Source: Shewanella aestuarii (GTDB taxonomy: Bacteria; Pseudomonadota; Gammaproteobacteria; Enterobacterales; Shewanellaceae). Taken from it: a stretch of DNA of 64,000 bases. A model generated the notes under the pieces. The model was given only the letters and a program-made list of their open reading frames with translations. It was not told where the DNA came from and ran no database searches. The DNA lies in assembly GCF_014647215.1 (NCBI RefSeq), contig NZ_BMOT01000014.1, positions 1 to 64,000 on the forward strand, given 5' to 3'. Position numbers and translations under genes: made by a program. This document shows positions 28,399 to 37,039 of this stretch, piece after piece; within the stretch, counting starts at the first letter, position 1, and every line of letters begins with the position of its first letter.

Positions 28399-28594
28399 GG
28401 GTCAAGCAAAATTGGCCACGGTTTTATAGCAATTTCTCGATGTTGTGCTACTTTTATAGCCAATTTATGGATTCTAGCTACAATTCGATACTGAAATCCA
28501 TGGATATAAGGAGCCAATCATGGAGTATGACTCCTTTTAACAAATGCTCAGTGAGGGAGAGTCTCGCTGAGACAAATACAAAAAGGAATTAATT
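28399..28594. other. possible insertion-sequence end remnant
   Basis: After the short ORF there is GGGGTCAAGCAAAATTGGCCAC and two copies of TTTTATAGC followed by AATTT (around 28421 and 28453), reminiscent of the multiple terminal repeats of IS21-type elements. No transposase frame survives. Part of the stretch is the leader of the next gene. Confidence 0.3.
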
Positions 28595-30874
28595 ATGTAC
28601 CTCAAAATCGGCGCGGCTATTATTGCCCTAAATTTACTCTTCAGTCCGGCAGCAATAGCAGACTCTGCAAAAATCACCAAAGCGAAATACCACCAGCACC
28701 AAAATGAGTTAATGGTTAAAGGCGTTATCAAGCCTGACAAGTACCACAAATCACATCATGATAAACACACTGCAAATAGCATCACCATCGTCGATGCTAA
28801 TAACCCGAGCTTTATTGTTGCACAGCTGCAAGAAAGGCGTGAATTTAAAGCCAAAATAGGCGCGCAAGAATTAGGATATATCCCCTGCGAAGTAGGCGTA
28901 ATCGTTAACGATGACATAGATAGTATGACGACTGCGTATGTTCACAAAGCACCGGAGCTATGCGGGGGGTACAGTGCAACTATCACAGGACTTGTCACTG
29001 ATGAACCTATCCCATTTTCCACCGTGTCTGTTACATTAAACGGACAAAGGTTTACCACAGTCGCAGATGCCAATGGTGCCTATAGTTTAGATATTCTGAC
29101 CACCAACATTGACCAGTTATTGGTCGTTGAGTCGAGTGCTACACAAGCAGGCAGCGGCGATGAAATTAATTTCGTGAATATGGTTGGCAGCTTTGAAAAA
29201 GTGCTATCAGAAGCCGATCCCGTTAATGTTACCAACGTTACCACAGCAAGCTATGTGTTAGCGGTTGAAGCCAATGGCGGCATTGCACCCACAACCAGTG
29301 CAGAGCTGCAAGCAGCCGAAACGGCAATAGATGCTACCCAGCTATTTAAGCTTGCTGCGGTAATCAAATTGATTGTAGATAACCCAAGCTATAGCTTGCC
29401 CGATGGTTTTGACAGTGTGTTAGATTTTATTAGTGATGAAACTGCTGTGGATAGTTTTGTGCAAGCAACCCCTGCTGAAGATCTTGATAATGCAGTTGCA
29501 CAAATTTTATCGGACAGTAACTTAGTGGCAGGATTTAACATAAATGACATTCCTGAACTTTACTATGTTGTTGATAAAGCTCAGCCAGGCTATATGTCTC
29601 GTAGCGGTTCGGCCTTAGAATTTAATTTATCTAACAATACAGGTAATACTTTGGGCTTCCAAGGTAACAATGGCATAGCTGTGAACGAAGCATTTACTTG
29701 GCAAGTAGATAATGGTCGTCTGAATATCATTCTCAGTTTTCCTATGCAATTAGAGCAACTTGGATTTAATATTGAGGATGTCACCGATAATCAAGCAGAA
29801 ATTGATGCTTTTTATGCCGGTGGTGGGACAGAAAACGGTTTTCACTATTTCAGCACTGAATTACAACGTAACTATACAAGAGTCGTCGATGGCAACTTGG
29901 TCGATATTGTATCTGTAGAGTCACGTAGTGAAATTGTGACTCCCGATATTTTATTACTTGATGGCTCAACCTTGACCATCGCCCTACCTAAATATGCGTT
30001 CAACACCACTAACCAGACGTTACGATCAAGTTCTGATGTTACACCTATCCCATTTGATGGAGTTTGTTCATCTGGAGCAACGTGTGTTCAGGGAGACTGG
30101 GGTGGCATATACCATTACTCCGAAGGTAAGCGGGCCTATGACGATTTTATCTTTCCCGAGAGTGCTTATGCGGAGCTGATAACGTTTTCAGCCTCAAATC
30201 AAACCTCAGGTGCCATTTCACTAGTCGATGCTAACTGGATGGTCGATGGTGAAGGAAAACTTGTCATTACCTATGCTAACGGTATGGTGCAAACCAACCA
30301 AATTATTGATCAATCAGGTATCGAGTTTGGTGTTTTTTCAACCTTTGATAACGGAGTCGATCGGTTCGCAACTTATAATATTTGGGTCAAAGGCCAGTCA
30401 GGATTCACTCTCGATGCTAACTACTTAACCCACGTAACTGACTCACAATTTTGGGCTGGCGAAATTAACGCTTGGATCCCTAGCCTATATGATGAGTTTG
30501 GTTATCTAGAACCAGGACAATTATGGGGATGGGATTTCAGTACCACTGATGTAACCAATACTTTTGGTGTCGCATGGAGCGCACCAGACGCTAATGGACT
30601 AAGCTCGATGGAATTTGGTGAAAACGCACCGGTAAGTTATAGCGTCACGCCAGACTATGTCATTATCGAAAGGTCTGTGTTTGCTAAACGCTACTGGTAT
30701 CCAGTTGCCAGTACCACTATTAACGGTGAACGCATGTTCTATATCATCGAACGTGAAGAACGTAATGCAGAGCTCTGGTTTGGCGGCGAACCTGGGTTTA
30801 ACACCTATATTCCATCACGAATGAATATTGAACGAGAGCGCGACAAAAATGATTATCTGAACGTAGTGCGCTAA
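28595..30874 (+). CDS. large secreted hypothetical protein of the island
   Basis: A 759-residue exported protein: signal peptide about 1-22 (ending AAIADS), then a mostly beta-rich body. Residues about 125-175 (ITGLVTDEPIPFSTVSVTLN, then DANGAYSLDI) look like a carboxypeptidase-regulatory/transthyretin-type fold used as a surface or adhesive module. I do not recognise the rest. AAAGGAA precedes the ATG by 7 bp. A terminator follows. It is the largest cargo of the tRNA-Ser element; a role at the cell surface is inference. Confidence 0.7.
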   Translation: MYLKIGAAIIALNLLFSPAAIADSAKITKAKYHQHQNELMVKGVIKPDKYHKSHHDKHTANSITIVDANNPSFIVAQLQERREFKAKIGAQELGYIPCEVGVIVNDDIDSMTTAYVHKAPELCGGYSATITGLVTDEPIPFSTVSVTLNGQRFTTVADANGAYSLDILTTNIDQLLVVESSATQAGSGDEINFVNMVGSFEKVLSEADPVNVTNVTTASYVLAVEANGGIAPTTSAELQAAETAIDATQLFKLAAVIKLIVDNPSYSLPDGFDSVLDFISDETAVDSFVQATPAEDLDNAVAQILSDSNLVAGFNINDIPELYYVVDKAQPGYMSRSGSALEFNLSNNTGNTLGFQGNNGIAVNEAFTWQVDNGRLNIILSFPMQLEQLGFNIEDVTDNQAEIDAFYAGGGTENGFHYFSTELQRNYTRVVDGNLVDIVSVESRSEIVTPDILLLDGSTLTIALPKYAFNTTNQTLRSSSDVTPIPFDGVCSSGATCVQGDWGGIYHYSEGKRAYDDFIFPESAYAELITFSASNQTSGAISLVDANWMVDGEGKLVITYANGMVQTNQIIDQSGIEFGVFSTFDNGVDRFATYNIWVKGQSGFTLDANYLTHVTDSQFWAGEINAWIPSLYDEFGYLEPGQLWGWDFSTTDVTNTFGVAWSAPDANGLSSMEFGENAPVSYSVTPDYVIIERSVFAKRYWYPVASTTINGERMFYIIEREERNAELWFGGEPGFNTYIPSRMNIERERDKNDYLNVVR

Positions 30875-30915
30875 ACCGTTAACTAACCTCAGAACTGCAT
30901 AAGCATATCTTTTTC

Positions 30916-30950
30916 AAGCCGAGTTACTCTGATACTCGGCTTTTTATTTG
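30916..30950 (+). terminator. terminator after the island secreted-protein gene
   Basis: AAGCCGAGTTACTCTGATACTCGGCTTTTT: 8-bp GC-rich stem and T-run. Confidence 0.85.
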
Positions 30951-31114
30951 AAAGGTATACAAAAAATCCTGACACCCATAGTTAATTGCGCATAACGTCG
31001 CCTTTACCTAAGCGTGTGTTAAGCATAAGATTAACAATGGGTGGCATGTTTCCCCGTTATAGCTCATTCGTATCCCTTCTTGCTTTCTATACGCTATTTG
31101 CGTGCACTTCATTT

Positions 31115-31432
31115 ATGAAATGTATATTTGTAGAATCAAAAATATTTGAGAAATACCGAGATGAACACCTCAGTGACGAAGAGTTTAGGCTGTTTCAATT
31201 TGAGTTAATGTCAAACCCGAAGCAGGGTGATGTGATTAAAGGTACAGTCGGTTTGCGAAAGGTTAGAGTTGCAAGTATGGGTGAAGGAAAACGTGGGGGT
31301 TCACGAGTTATTTATTACTTCCTTGATGAAAAACGACGTTTCTATTTATTATTTATGAAAAAATTAAATGTCGGATTTAACCGCAGATCAAAAGAAACAG
31401 TTAAAGTCCTTTATGGAGGTATGGCGCAATGA
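31115..31432 (+). pseudogene. HigB2/RelE-type toxin gene with a frameshifted 3' end
   Basis: Translation from ATG 31115 gives a 105-residue product whose first 80 residues match the HigB-2/RelE toxin family as I remember it (FVESKIFEKYRDEHLSDEEF, then LRKVRVAS, RGGSRVIYYF and EKRRFYLL). After EKRRFYLL the sequence turns atypical. The family C-terminus appears intact in another frame from 31368 (MSDLTADQKKQLKSFMEVWR...), ending at 31442. A net loss of about 5 bases near 31350-31367 explains both. Catalytic residues in the lost region would make the toxin inactive; alternatively the altered tail is tolerated. The antitoxin start overlaps by 4 bp. An upstream in-frame extension to 30986 has no ribosome-binding site and is not used. 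Confidence 0.75.
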
Positions 31433-31743
31433 GCAATCGTGATTTATTTACAGAATTAAGCTCGGCTCTTGTTGAGGAAAAAGAGCATTCAGAGGGAAAG
31501 CTTACCCTTAAAACACATCAGGTTAATGATGTAAGTGAACTTGATATCTCACCTAATGAAATTGTACATATTAGAGAAAAATTTCATATGTCACGTGGTG
31601 TGTTTGCTAGCTTACTTCATGCATCACCCCGTACATTAGAGAACTGGGAGCAAGGACGTAGGGCGCCAAATGGGCAAGCAATTACGCTTTTGAAATTAGT
31701 GCAACGTTATCCAGAAACTCTCACGCACATAGCAGAGCTATAA
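31429..31743 (+). CDS. HigA-type antitoxin, XRE-family regulator
   Basis: A 104-residue helix-turn-helix protein, HTH at about 45-100 (IREKFHMSRGVFASLLHASP, then LENWEQGRRAPNG). It is the expected partner of the HigB-2-like toxin and lies downstream of it, the order of the hig group. In such systems the antitoxin binds the toxin and represses the shared promoter. The frame is intact, unlike the toxin. Confidence 0.85.
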   Translation: MSNRDLFTELSSALVEEKEHSEGKLTLKTHQVNDVSELDISPNEIVHIREKFHMSRGVFASLLHASPRTLENWEQGRRAPNGQAITLLKLVQRYPETLTHIAEL

Positions 31744-32082
31744 CACATATGAGCCTCCCGCCAGTCAATAGGCGAGCCTAACTTATTTGACTGCTTTTGC
31801 AGTCAAATTAAAATCAATCAACAAATTCATCTACTTTGTCTGTCATTTAGCTGTCAAATCCTCGTGTTCTTAGCCACTACAGCAGGCAAACACACTTAGT
31901 GGCTCTCTTCGTGCGATTTCTTTAAAATCTGAATGCAGCCTGATAATTTCAATCATTGACAATCTAACCAATAAATATTTAAATGTCATATATCGACTAC
32001 GAATGTTCACTTTCTGAGGTGTGATTTTTCGATTAGTTATTGATTATAATGAATTTTAGTTTTATTTTGTGGCTGGTTTCTT
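31744..32082. other. non-coding right end of the element
   Basis: No gene. At 31776 GCCTAAC is followed by a perfect 10-bp hairpin ATTTGACTGC-TTTT-GCAGTCAAAT (31785-31808). The reverse strand would read hairpin then GTTAGGC, resembling half of an integron attC, but the second half is not found. The remainder is AT-rich without clear signals. Confidence 0.45.
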
Positions 32083-32108
32083 GGGTTCAAATCCCTATCC
32101 CTCCGCCA
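32083..32108 (+). other. attR: 26-bp repeat of the tRNA-Ser 3' end
   Basis: Identical to 25766-25791. It delimits the integrated element at about 6.3 kb (25792-32108). Confidence 0.88.
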
Positions 32109-32121
32109 CATTCTAATGAAG

Positions 32122-32150
32122 AGGCCTTATCGAAAGATAAGGCCTTTTTG
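32122..32150 (+). terminator. original chromosomal terminator of tRNA-Ser
   Basis: AGGCCTTATC-GAAA-GATAAGGCCT followed by TTTTTG, directly behind attR. It would have terminated tRNA-Ser before the insertion. Confidence 0.85.
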
Positions 32151-32176
32151 TTTGGCGAATTGTAAAGATTCAAAGC

Positions 32177-32217
32177 CAGGGTTCCTCTTTAATAACAAGC
32201 AAGCTATCCCTGCGCCA
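32177..32217 (+). pseudogene. degenerate tRNA-Ser 3'-end copy with altered T-loop
   Basis: AGGGTTC, then CTCTTTAATAACAAGCAAG in place of AAATC, then CTATCCCTGCGCCATATT. The flanking halves match the end of tRNA-Ser. It follows attR by 69 bp and has its own terminator. The inserted CTCTTTA.. resembles inserts in the tRNA-Leu and tRNA-fMet remnants of this window. Confidence 0.5.
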
Positions 32218-32226
32218 TATTTATCG

Positions 32227-32260
32227 AAAAAGCCTTATCAGAAACGATGAGGCTTTTTTG
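32227..32260 (+). terminator. terminator after the degenerate tRNA-Ser copy
   Basis: AAAAAGCCTTATCAGAAACGATGAGGCTTTTTTG: imperfect stem with T-run, related in sequence to the preceding terminator, which suggests local duplication. Confidence 0.75.
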
Positions 32261-32358
32261 TTGTTTGGGATTTGAAGAGCTCTCCATAATGATTGACTCA
32301 GACAATGTATCTGTTTTTTACATAAACAAAGCATCCAACAAGGTATATTCCACTCTTT

Positions 32359-33423
32359 TTAGCTGCCACTCATTTTCTGCAGAAACTCCAAGCGTTGTTG
32401 CTCTTGTTCATTGGGTTGCCATAGCTCATCTGATAGCTGCTCAACGGCAAAATCCCCCAGATCAAAACTAGGCTGCTTGCTATGACCATATCGAGTTAGC
32501 TCTCCGGGGACGCCTGGACGTAGTTCTACTACAAAAGAACTTAACTTGAAGCCAGCAGAGTGTGAGGATAGCACCGCTTTATAGGCTTTAAGCTCCATTG
32601 TGACATCACCTTCGCTCAGGTTTTTAGATTGGGTTAGCAATGCGATTGGCTGGTCGTTTGTTGTGAATAAATTCGCCCGCAAACGATAATGTCCTGCTTT
32701 TTCTACGGTAAGCTTAACTGGTATAACCATATCACTACCTTCAGCTCGCACGGAACCTACACCAGTAATCGTGGCTGTAGGGTGGCTATATTCAATGCCT
32801 GTCGATAGGGTCTGCTTTTTACCGTTGGCATCAAACGTCACACTGATTTGCACTGGTTCATCCCATTCTTCTTTGGCTTTGAGGTTTACAGTCCATTCTC
32901 CCTGTTCTTCTGACATGTCCGCTTTAGCTAATATATTTTCTGCTAAGCCAAGTTCGCTTTTAATCGAGGCCACAGCGGCGGTCACAACCATACCATTAAC
33001 AACTAGTTTGACTAGAATAGGCTCAGGATAACTATAGCGGTATTTAGTTAGGACTATGCTGGCGCTGCCTCCATTTTGTAATGGCACTTGCTGGGGCAGA
33101 TAATTGTTGGGGTTGAGTAAATGGGTATCCTCAGGCGTGATTGGAACTGAATAAGAAGGGATCGTTAATTCGGTAGCATAAGCTTCAGCTAATATAGAGA
33201 AACTCTCGCTGATAGATTCTGGAATTATGTCTATCTGATGTTTAATTTGAGGTTTTTTTAGCGATGCTTCAGTTACTTGTTTTGCAATTGCAGGTTCTTG
33301 TTTAACTAACGGCAAAACCTGAGGCTGGGTGTTAGTTGGTTCTGGGCTCAAATACCAGTACCCTGCTAGACACGCTAGCAGGGTGATTAAGCTGAACATT
33401 TTTTTGTGCTGTTTTTTCTTCAA
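32359..33423 (-). CDS. membrane-anchored protein paired with a lipase
   Basis: A 354-residue protein with a basic N-terminus and one transmembrane segment (about 9-25, FSLITLLACLAGYWYL), then a periplasmic region predicted beta-rich with an Ig-like character (about 130-320). It starts with TTG at 33423, 4 bp after the lipase stop, without a clear ribosome-binding site, implying coupled translation; an ATG eight codons later is an alternative. Position and topology are those of a lipase-specific foldase, but I see no foldase motif (RxxFDY..LSALGE), so that role is not supported by sequence. Family not recognised. Confidence 0.65.
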   Translation of the reverse strand: MKKKQHKKMFSLITLLACLAGYWYLSPEPTNTQPQVLPLVKQEPAIAKQVTEASLKKPQIKHQIDIIPESISESFSILAEAYATELTIPSYSVPITPEDTHLLNPNNYLPQQVPLQNGGSASIVLTKYRYSYPEPILVKLVVNGMVVTAAVASIKSELGLAENILAKADMSEEQGEWTVNLKAKEEWDEPVQISVTFDANGKKQTLSTGIEYSHPTATITGVGSVRAEGSDMVIPVKLTVEKAGHYRLRANLFTTNDQPIALLTQSKNLSEGDVTMELKAYKAVLSSHSAGFKLSSFVVELRPGVPGELTRYGHSKQPSFDLGDFAVEQLSDELWQPNEQEQQRLEFLQKMSGS

Positions 33424-33426
33424 GGG

Positions 33427-34476
33427 TTAATTTGCCGCCTGATAGATGAGAGATGACATACTGGTGTTAGCCGAGTTTCTGACTAATCTATAACGAGAGC
33501 TAAATATCCACCAACCACGTTTTTCTTCATAGGTATTAAATTGTAAATTATCACCATTAAGATAACTGGCGCTACTATTAGCTGTGGTGACTTCATCTTT
33601 GGCGTTGTTTAAAATAGTATCTGCGTGGCTGTAACCCTCACTCATTAACATAGGGTAATGATTTGGCATAAACTGGCTAGGGGCACTCACAGAAGTAAGA
33701 TTACCATCAAATGCAACACTGCGTGAGCAACTGTTATAGCTGCCTACCGACGCTGCTCCGCAACTCGAATGACTGGCAACTACGCCATCATCTTCACCAG
33801 GTAAAAACGCACCTGTTGCCCCCAAGAAATCTGACCCCGCTCCTGCAAAACGTAATCTAGGGACTCGGCTATCTGGAAAAGCTGCAAGCTTGCGAGCGCT
33901 ATTGACGCGTAAGTCATTGAGAACACCGATTGTTGAGGGGGTAGGGGTATTACCTAGCCATAAAGATACAGCAAATTTTAATGTGGCATCGATAAGTCCT
34001 GTTCCATTGGCCACATTGACAGCAAGATCAGCTAATTCTACACCACCGCCAGCACCGGCAAAATCGAAGGTGGCGACAATGTTTAATGGCTGCATGCCAG
34101 CATTTTGTAACCATAATGCTTGATTATCAATAATATAACGTGTGACTAAGTCACCTGTGGAGTGGGTTACAAATACGCAACCACTGGCGCAGGTGCCTTC
34201 TCGTGACATTTGTTGTAATTTGGGCCAAACATAATCACTGGTGATTTTATTGGCAATTCTCTCTTGTGATGGCCAATCGATACGCTCATCAGCACGGTCT
34301 AGCCAATATTGTGCCCAGTATTGTTCTCCATTACTGCTAACCTCTTCCCCTGTCGGTTTGCTTTGTAAATTATCAGGTTGAAAGCCGTGGATTAACACTA
34401 CCGGATATCCCCCAACAGCGGCTTGTGCAGCCCCAGTTATTAATCCGGTTAAGAGTAACAAAAGTGATTTTTTCAT
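33427..34476 (-). CDS. secreted triacylglycerol lipase-like alpha/beta hydrolase
   Basis: A 349-residue exported hydrolase. The start at 34476 gives MKKSLLLLLTGLITGAAQAA, a signal peptide, with AAGGAT upstream; the 24-residue extension to 34548 is unlikely. The oxyanion segment VVLIHGFQ is followed by the nucleophile elbow THSTG (in place of the usual GHSxG), and aspartate and histidine are found in GEDDGVVAS and PNHYPML. This resembles the family I lipases of Pseudomonas and Vibrio in layout. Transcribed ahead of the membrane-anchored neighbour. Substrate chain length cannot be told. Confidence 0.82.
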   Translation of the reverse strand: MKKSLLLLLTGLITGAAQAAVGGYPVVLIHGFQPDNLQSKPTGEEVSSNGEQYWAQYWLDRADERIDWPSQERIANKITSDYVWPKLQQMSREGTCASGCVFVTHSTGDLVTRYIIDNQALWLQNAGMQPLNIVATFDFAGAGGGVELADLAVNVANGTGLIDATLKFAVSLWLGNTPTPSTIGVLNDLRVNSARKLAAFPDSRVPRLRFAGAGSDFLGATGAFLPGEDDGVVASHSSCGAASVGSYNSCSRSVAFDGNLTSVSAPSQFMPNHYPMLMSEGYSHADTILNNAKDEVTTANSSASYLNGDNLQFNTYEEKRGWWIFSSRYRLVRNSANTSMSSLIYQAAN

Positions 34477-35089
34477 TTGAAATCCTTGTCTATTGTTTGC
34501 GACTACGGCCATAGAGGCGCTAGCATTATTGTTATAATTTTCTGTCAAACATTAGGAATGTTTTTTATTTCCCCCCATCAAAATAGAGCAGAAATAAAAG
34601 ATTGCAACCGTTAAAAATTGCTATTTTATGGCAATCAAGCTGCGTTTGTTTGAATGTGTTAAATCCAATTAGCATAAGAATAACAATAGAGGGGAAGTTA
34701 GTTGGGACTGTGTGTAACAATCTATTAACATGATGGTTGTTAAAAAATTAACACTATTGTTTTAAGTATTTACTCCAATTTTTCAAAAAAATTTATAGCA
34801 GACCTTAAGCTGATTTTATTTTAATTAAACACAGCATTCTTCCTGTAAACCTCAATCTGGTTTTGCTTTATTTCATTTAAGTTAAAATATCGTGGTAATT
34901 ATCGTCCCAGTTTCCTTTAGCGTGGCTGGGTTTATTATCGTTCACATAAAAAATAACAACACCAGTGTAAACACATTGATAAATTAAAATTATGTTTATG
35001 ATAATTTATGATAATTTTTAATAATCAATATTCTCTATATACTTAGTCCATGAGTAAAACCCACACGATATTTGAATTTGGAGCAGATT
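34477..35089. other. AT-rich intergenic region between divergent genes
   Basis: About 600 bp with no gene on either strand. Notable only for the repeat TTATGATAATTTATGATAATTT near 34992-35017 and a weak CCCAG/CTGGG hairpin near 34913-34937. It presumably holds the promoters of the lipase and the VOC-protein gene. Confidence 0.5.
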
Positions 35090-35575
35090 ATGAAAATGAA
35101 TCACGTTGGTATTATGGTCGGTGATATGGATAAAGCTGTTGAGTTTTATACTAAAGCTTTGGGACTGAGCATAGTGATGGGAAACAGCAAAGTGCTAGAA
35201 GAACGTGAATCAGCGATTGGCAGAATGTGTATTGCTGTTTTTGGTGAAGGTTTTAAGGGGTTTAATATTGCCCATTTAATGACCTCTGATGGTATTGGTG
35301 TTGAGTTGTTTGAAATGAATGTACGAGCGGAACGTCATGTTGTTGATTTTTCGAAAATCGGGATTTTCCACTTCTGTCTACAAACGGATGACTTTGACGG
35401 AGTGATCGCGAAAACCAAAGAATTTGGTGGAAAAGTAAGAATGGACATTATGCGTTATCACCCTGAAGATGATAGCAAGCCTGCAAAAATGGTTTACTTA
35501 GAAGACCCGTTTGGAAATCTCTTTGAGCTTTACTCACACACTTATGCAGAAACCTATGCAACTGAGTATGAGTAA
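35090..35575 (+). CDS. VOC (glyoxalase/bleomycin-resistance) family protein
   Basis: A 161-residue vicinal-oxygen-chelate protein. The start is ATG 35090 with GGAG 7 bp upstream, rather than the TTG six codons earlier. The N-terminal NHVGIMVGDMDKAVEFY supplies the first metal-binding histidine; HFCLQTDD and EDPFGNLFELYS supply others, so a divalent metal site is plausible. It resembles glyoxalase I-like and methylmalonyl-CoA epimerase-like proteins. No neighbours give a pathway. Confidence 0.8.
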   Translation: MKMNHVGIMVGDMDKAVEFYTKALGLSIVMGNSKVLEERESAIGRMCIAVFGEGFKGFNIAHLMTSDGIGVELFEMNVRAERHVVDFSKIGIFHFCLQTDDFDGVIAKTKEFGGKVRMDIMRYHPEDDSKPAKMVYLEDPFGNLFELYSHTYAETYATEYE

Positions 35576-35830
35576 TAGAGACAAGATCAAAAGGGTTGGT
35601 TAGTACTAATCCTTTTTTATTCAATTCTAGAAAAAGTTATCTCAAAAACTAATTCTGTGTTTAGACGGATATGTTTTATTGGCCAGATTCGCTTGTAGTT
35701 GTAATAAACATGTCATCCAGTTAGGAAATACCTAGCACAGATGGTGTAGAATAGGCGGATTGAATCGCCGCTAGTTATCTTTTGGATTTGTGTCGGCAGC
35801 TTTAAATTATTTACTGTAAACGAGAATTGA

Positions 35831-37039
35831 ATGTCAAATGCCACCCCCTCAGAACTTAACAGCTTTGTCCAAGAATGTAGCTACGCATTAATTGATAACA
35901 CACTGCAGCGTTTAGTGTTTTCAAAATATCGTGGTGATGACAAAGAGCTTAAACGCATAGCAGTGCGTGCTATTGAGTTAAAAGGTCAGCGACTTGCGTC
36001 TTGTTTATATGAATATCGTACTAACCATATTACCAAGAATATTGAGCTGGGCGATCTCACCAAGCTTTGCCAACAATGGCTTGAAAATGACTTTCTAAGT
36101 GCACACTTAATCACGCTTGAGTGGGAAATTCAATTAAGTATCAGTAAGAAAGGCAAGGTGCTCATTAATAAGTATCGTAATAAAAATGCCCCAAAGAACA
36201 AAGGGACTGATATCCTCAGCACAACCGAAGCCGTGTCTCATAACCGCGCCAAAAAACGTTTTGTTGAGCAGCATCGCCCATATTTACGAGAACTCGGAAT
36301 TACTGATGCTAATGGTGAAATCATTCCGTCAATGTCACGTAAGTGGAAACAAATAAACAAGTTTATTGAAGTGTTATCGCGTGCCATAGACCAAACTGGT
36401 TTGGCTAATAGTAATGAGGTTCATATTGCAGACTTTGGTTCGGGCAAGGCTTATTTAACTTTTGCTGTGCATGATTATTTTGTAGATAAACTTCAAGTAA
36501 AAAATCAGGTTACGGGCGTTGAGCTTCGTCAGGGTTTAGTGGATTTATGCAACCAAACGGCTACCAAGTTAGCATTAACGGGCATAAAATTTGAACAAGG
36601 CGATGTTCAGCACTTTAAAGCTCAGGGGATCAACATCATGATCGCTTTACATGCCTGTGATATAGCTACCGATTATGCATTGCATATGGGGATAAGAACT
36701 GGCGCAGAAATTATTATGTGCTCACCATGCTGTCACAAACAAATTCGCCCGCAAATGAAAAGTCCCCAGTTATTAGCCCCCTTATTACAACATGGGATCC
36801 ATATGGGGCAAGAAGCAGAAATGGTGACCGATGGTTTACGTGCATTGCTACTTGAAGCAAATGGATACGATACCCAAGTGTTTGAATTTATTTCTCTTGA
36901 ACACACAAGCAAAAACAAAATGATTTTGGCTCAAAAACGAAAGCAGCCGCGTGACAACAGCGCTATTTTACAACAAATAGCCTCCATCAAAGACTTTTAT
37001 GGTATTGAAGAGCAATGCCTAGAAACTTTATTAGGTTAG
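35831..37039 (+). CDS. SAM-dependent methyltransferase (Methyltransf_32 type)
   Basis: A 402-residue protein with a helical N-terminal region and a class I methyltransferase domain from about 195: DFGSGKAYLTFA (SAM site), then ALHACDIATDYAL (about 278-290) and CSPCCHKQ (about 301-308). The HAC plus SPCC combination marks the Methyltransf_32 family, which includes METTL25-like proteins and probably acts on RNA. A second protein with the same motifs lies at 62129-63496. Confidence 0.8.
   Translation: MSNATPSELNSFVQECSYALIDNTLQRLVFSKYRGDDKELKRIAVRAIELKGQRLASCLYEYRTNHITKNIELGDLTKLCQQWLENDFLSAHLITLEWEIQLSISKKGKVLINKYRNKNAPKNKGTDILSTTEAVSHNRAKKRFVEQHRPYLRELGITDANGEIIPSMSRKWKQINKFIEVLSRAIDQTGLANSNEVHIADFGSGKAYLTFAVHDYFVDKLQVKNQVTGVELRQGLVDLCNQTATKLALTGIKFEQGDVQHFKAQGINIMIALHACDIATDYALHMGIRTGAEIIMCSPCCHKQIRPQMKSPQLLAPLLQHGIHMGQEAEMVTDGLRALLLEANGYDTQVFEFISLEHTSKNKMILAQKRKQPRDNSAILQQIASIKDFYGIEEQCLETLLG

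Noticed and set aside
32247-32471. 74-codon plus-strand frame at 32.3 kb
   Set aside because: It overlaps the lipase-neighbour gene in antisense and begins within a terminator.
32359-33423. Calling the lipase neighbour a lipase-specific foldase
   Set aside because: Topology fits but the foldase signature is not seen; left as unrecognised.
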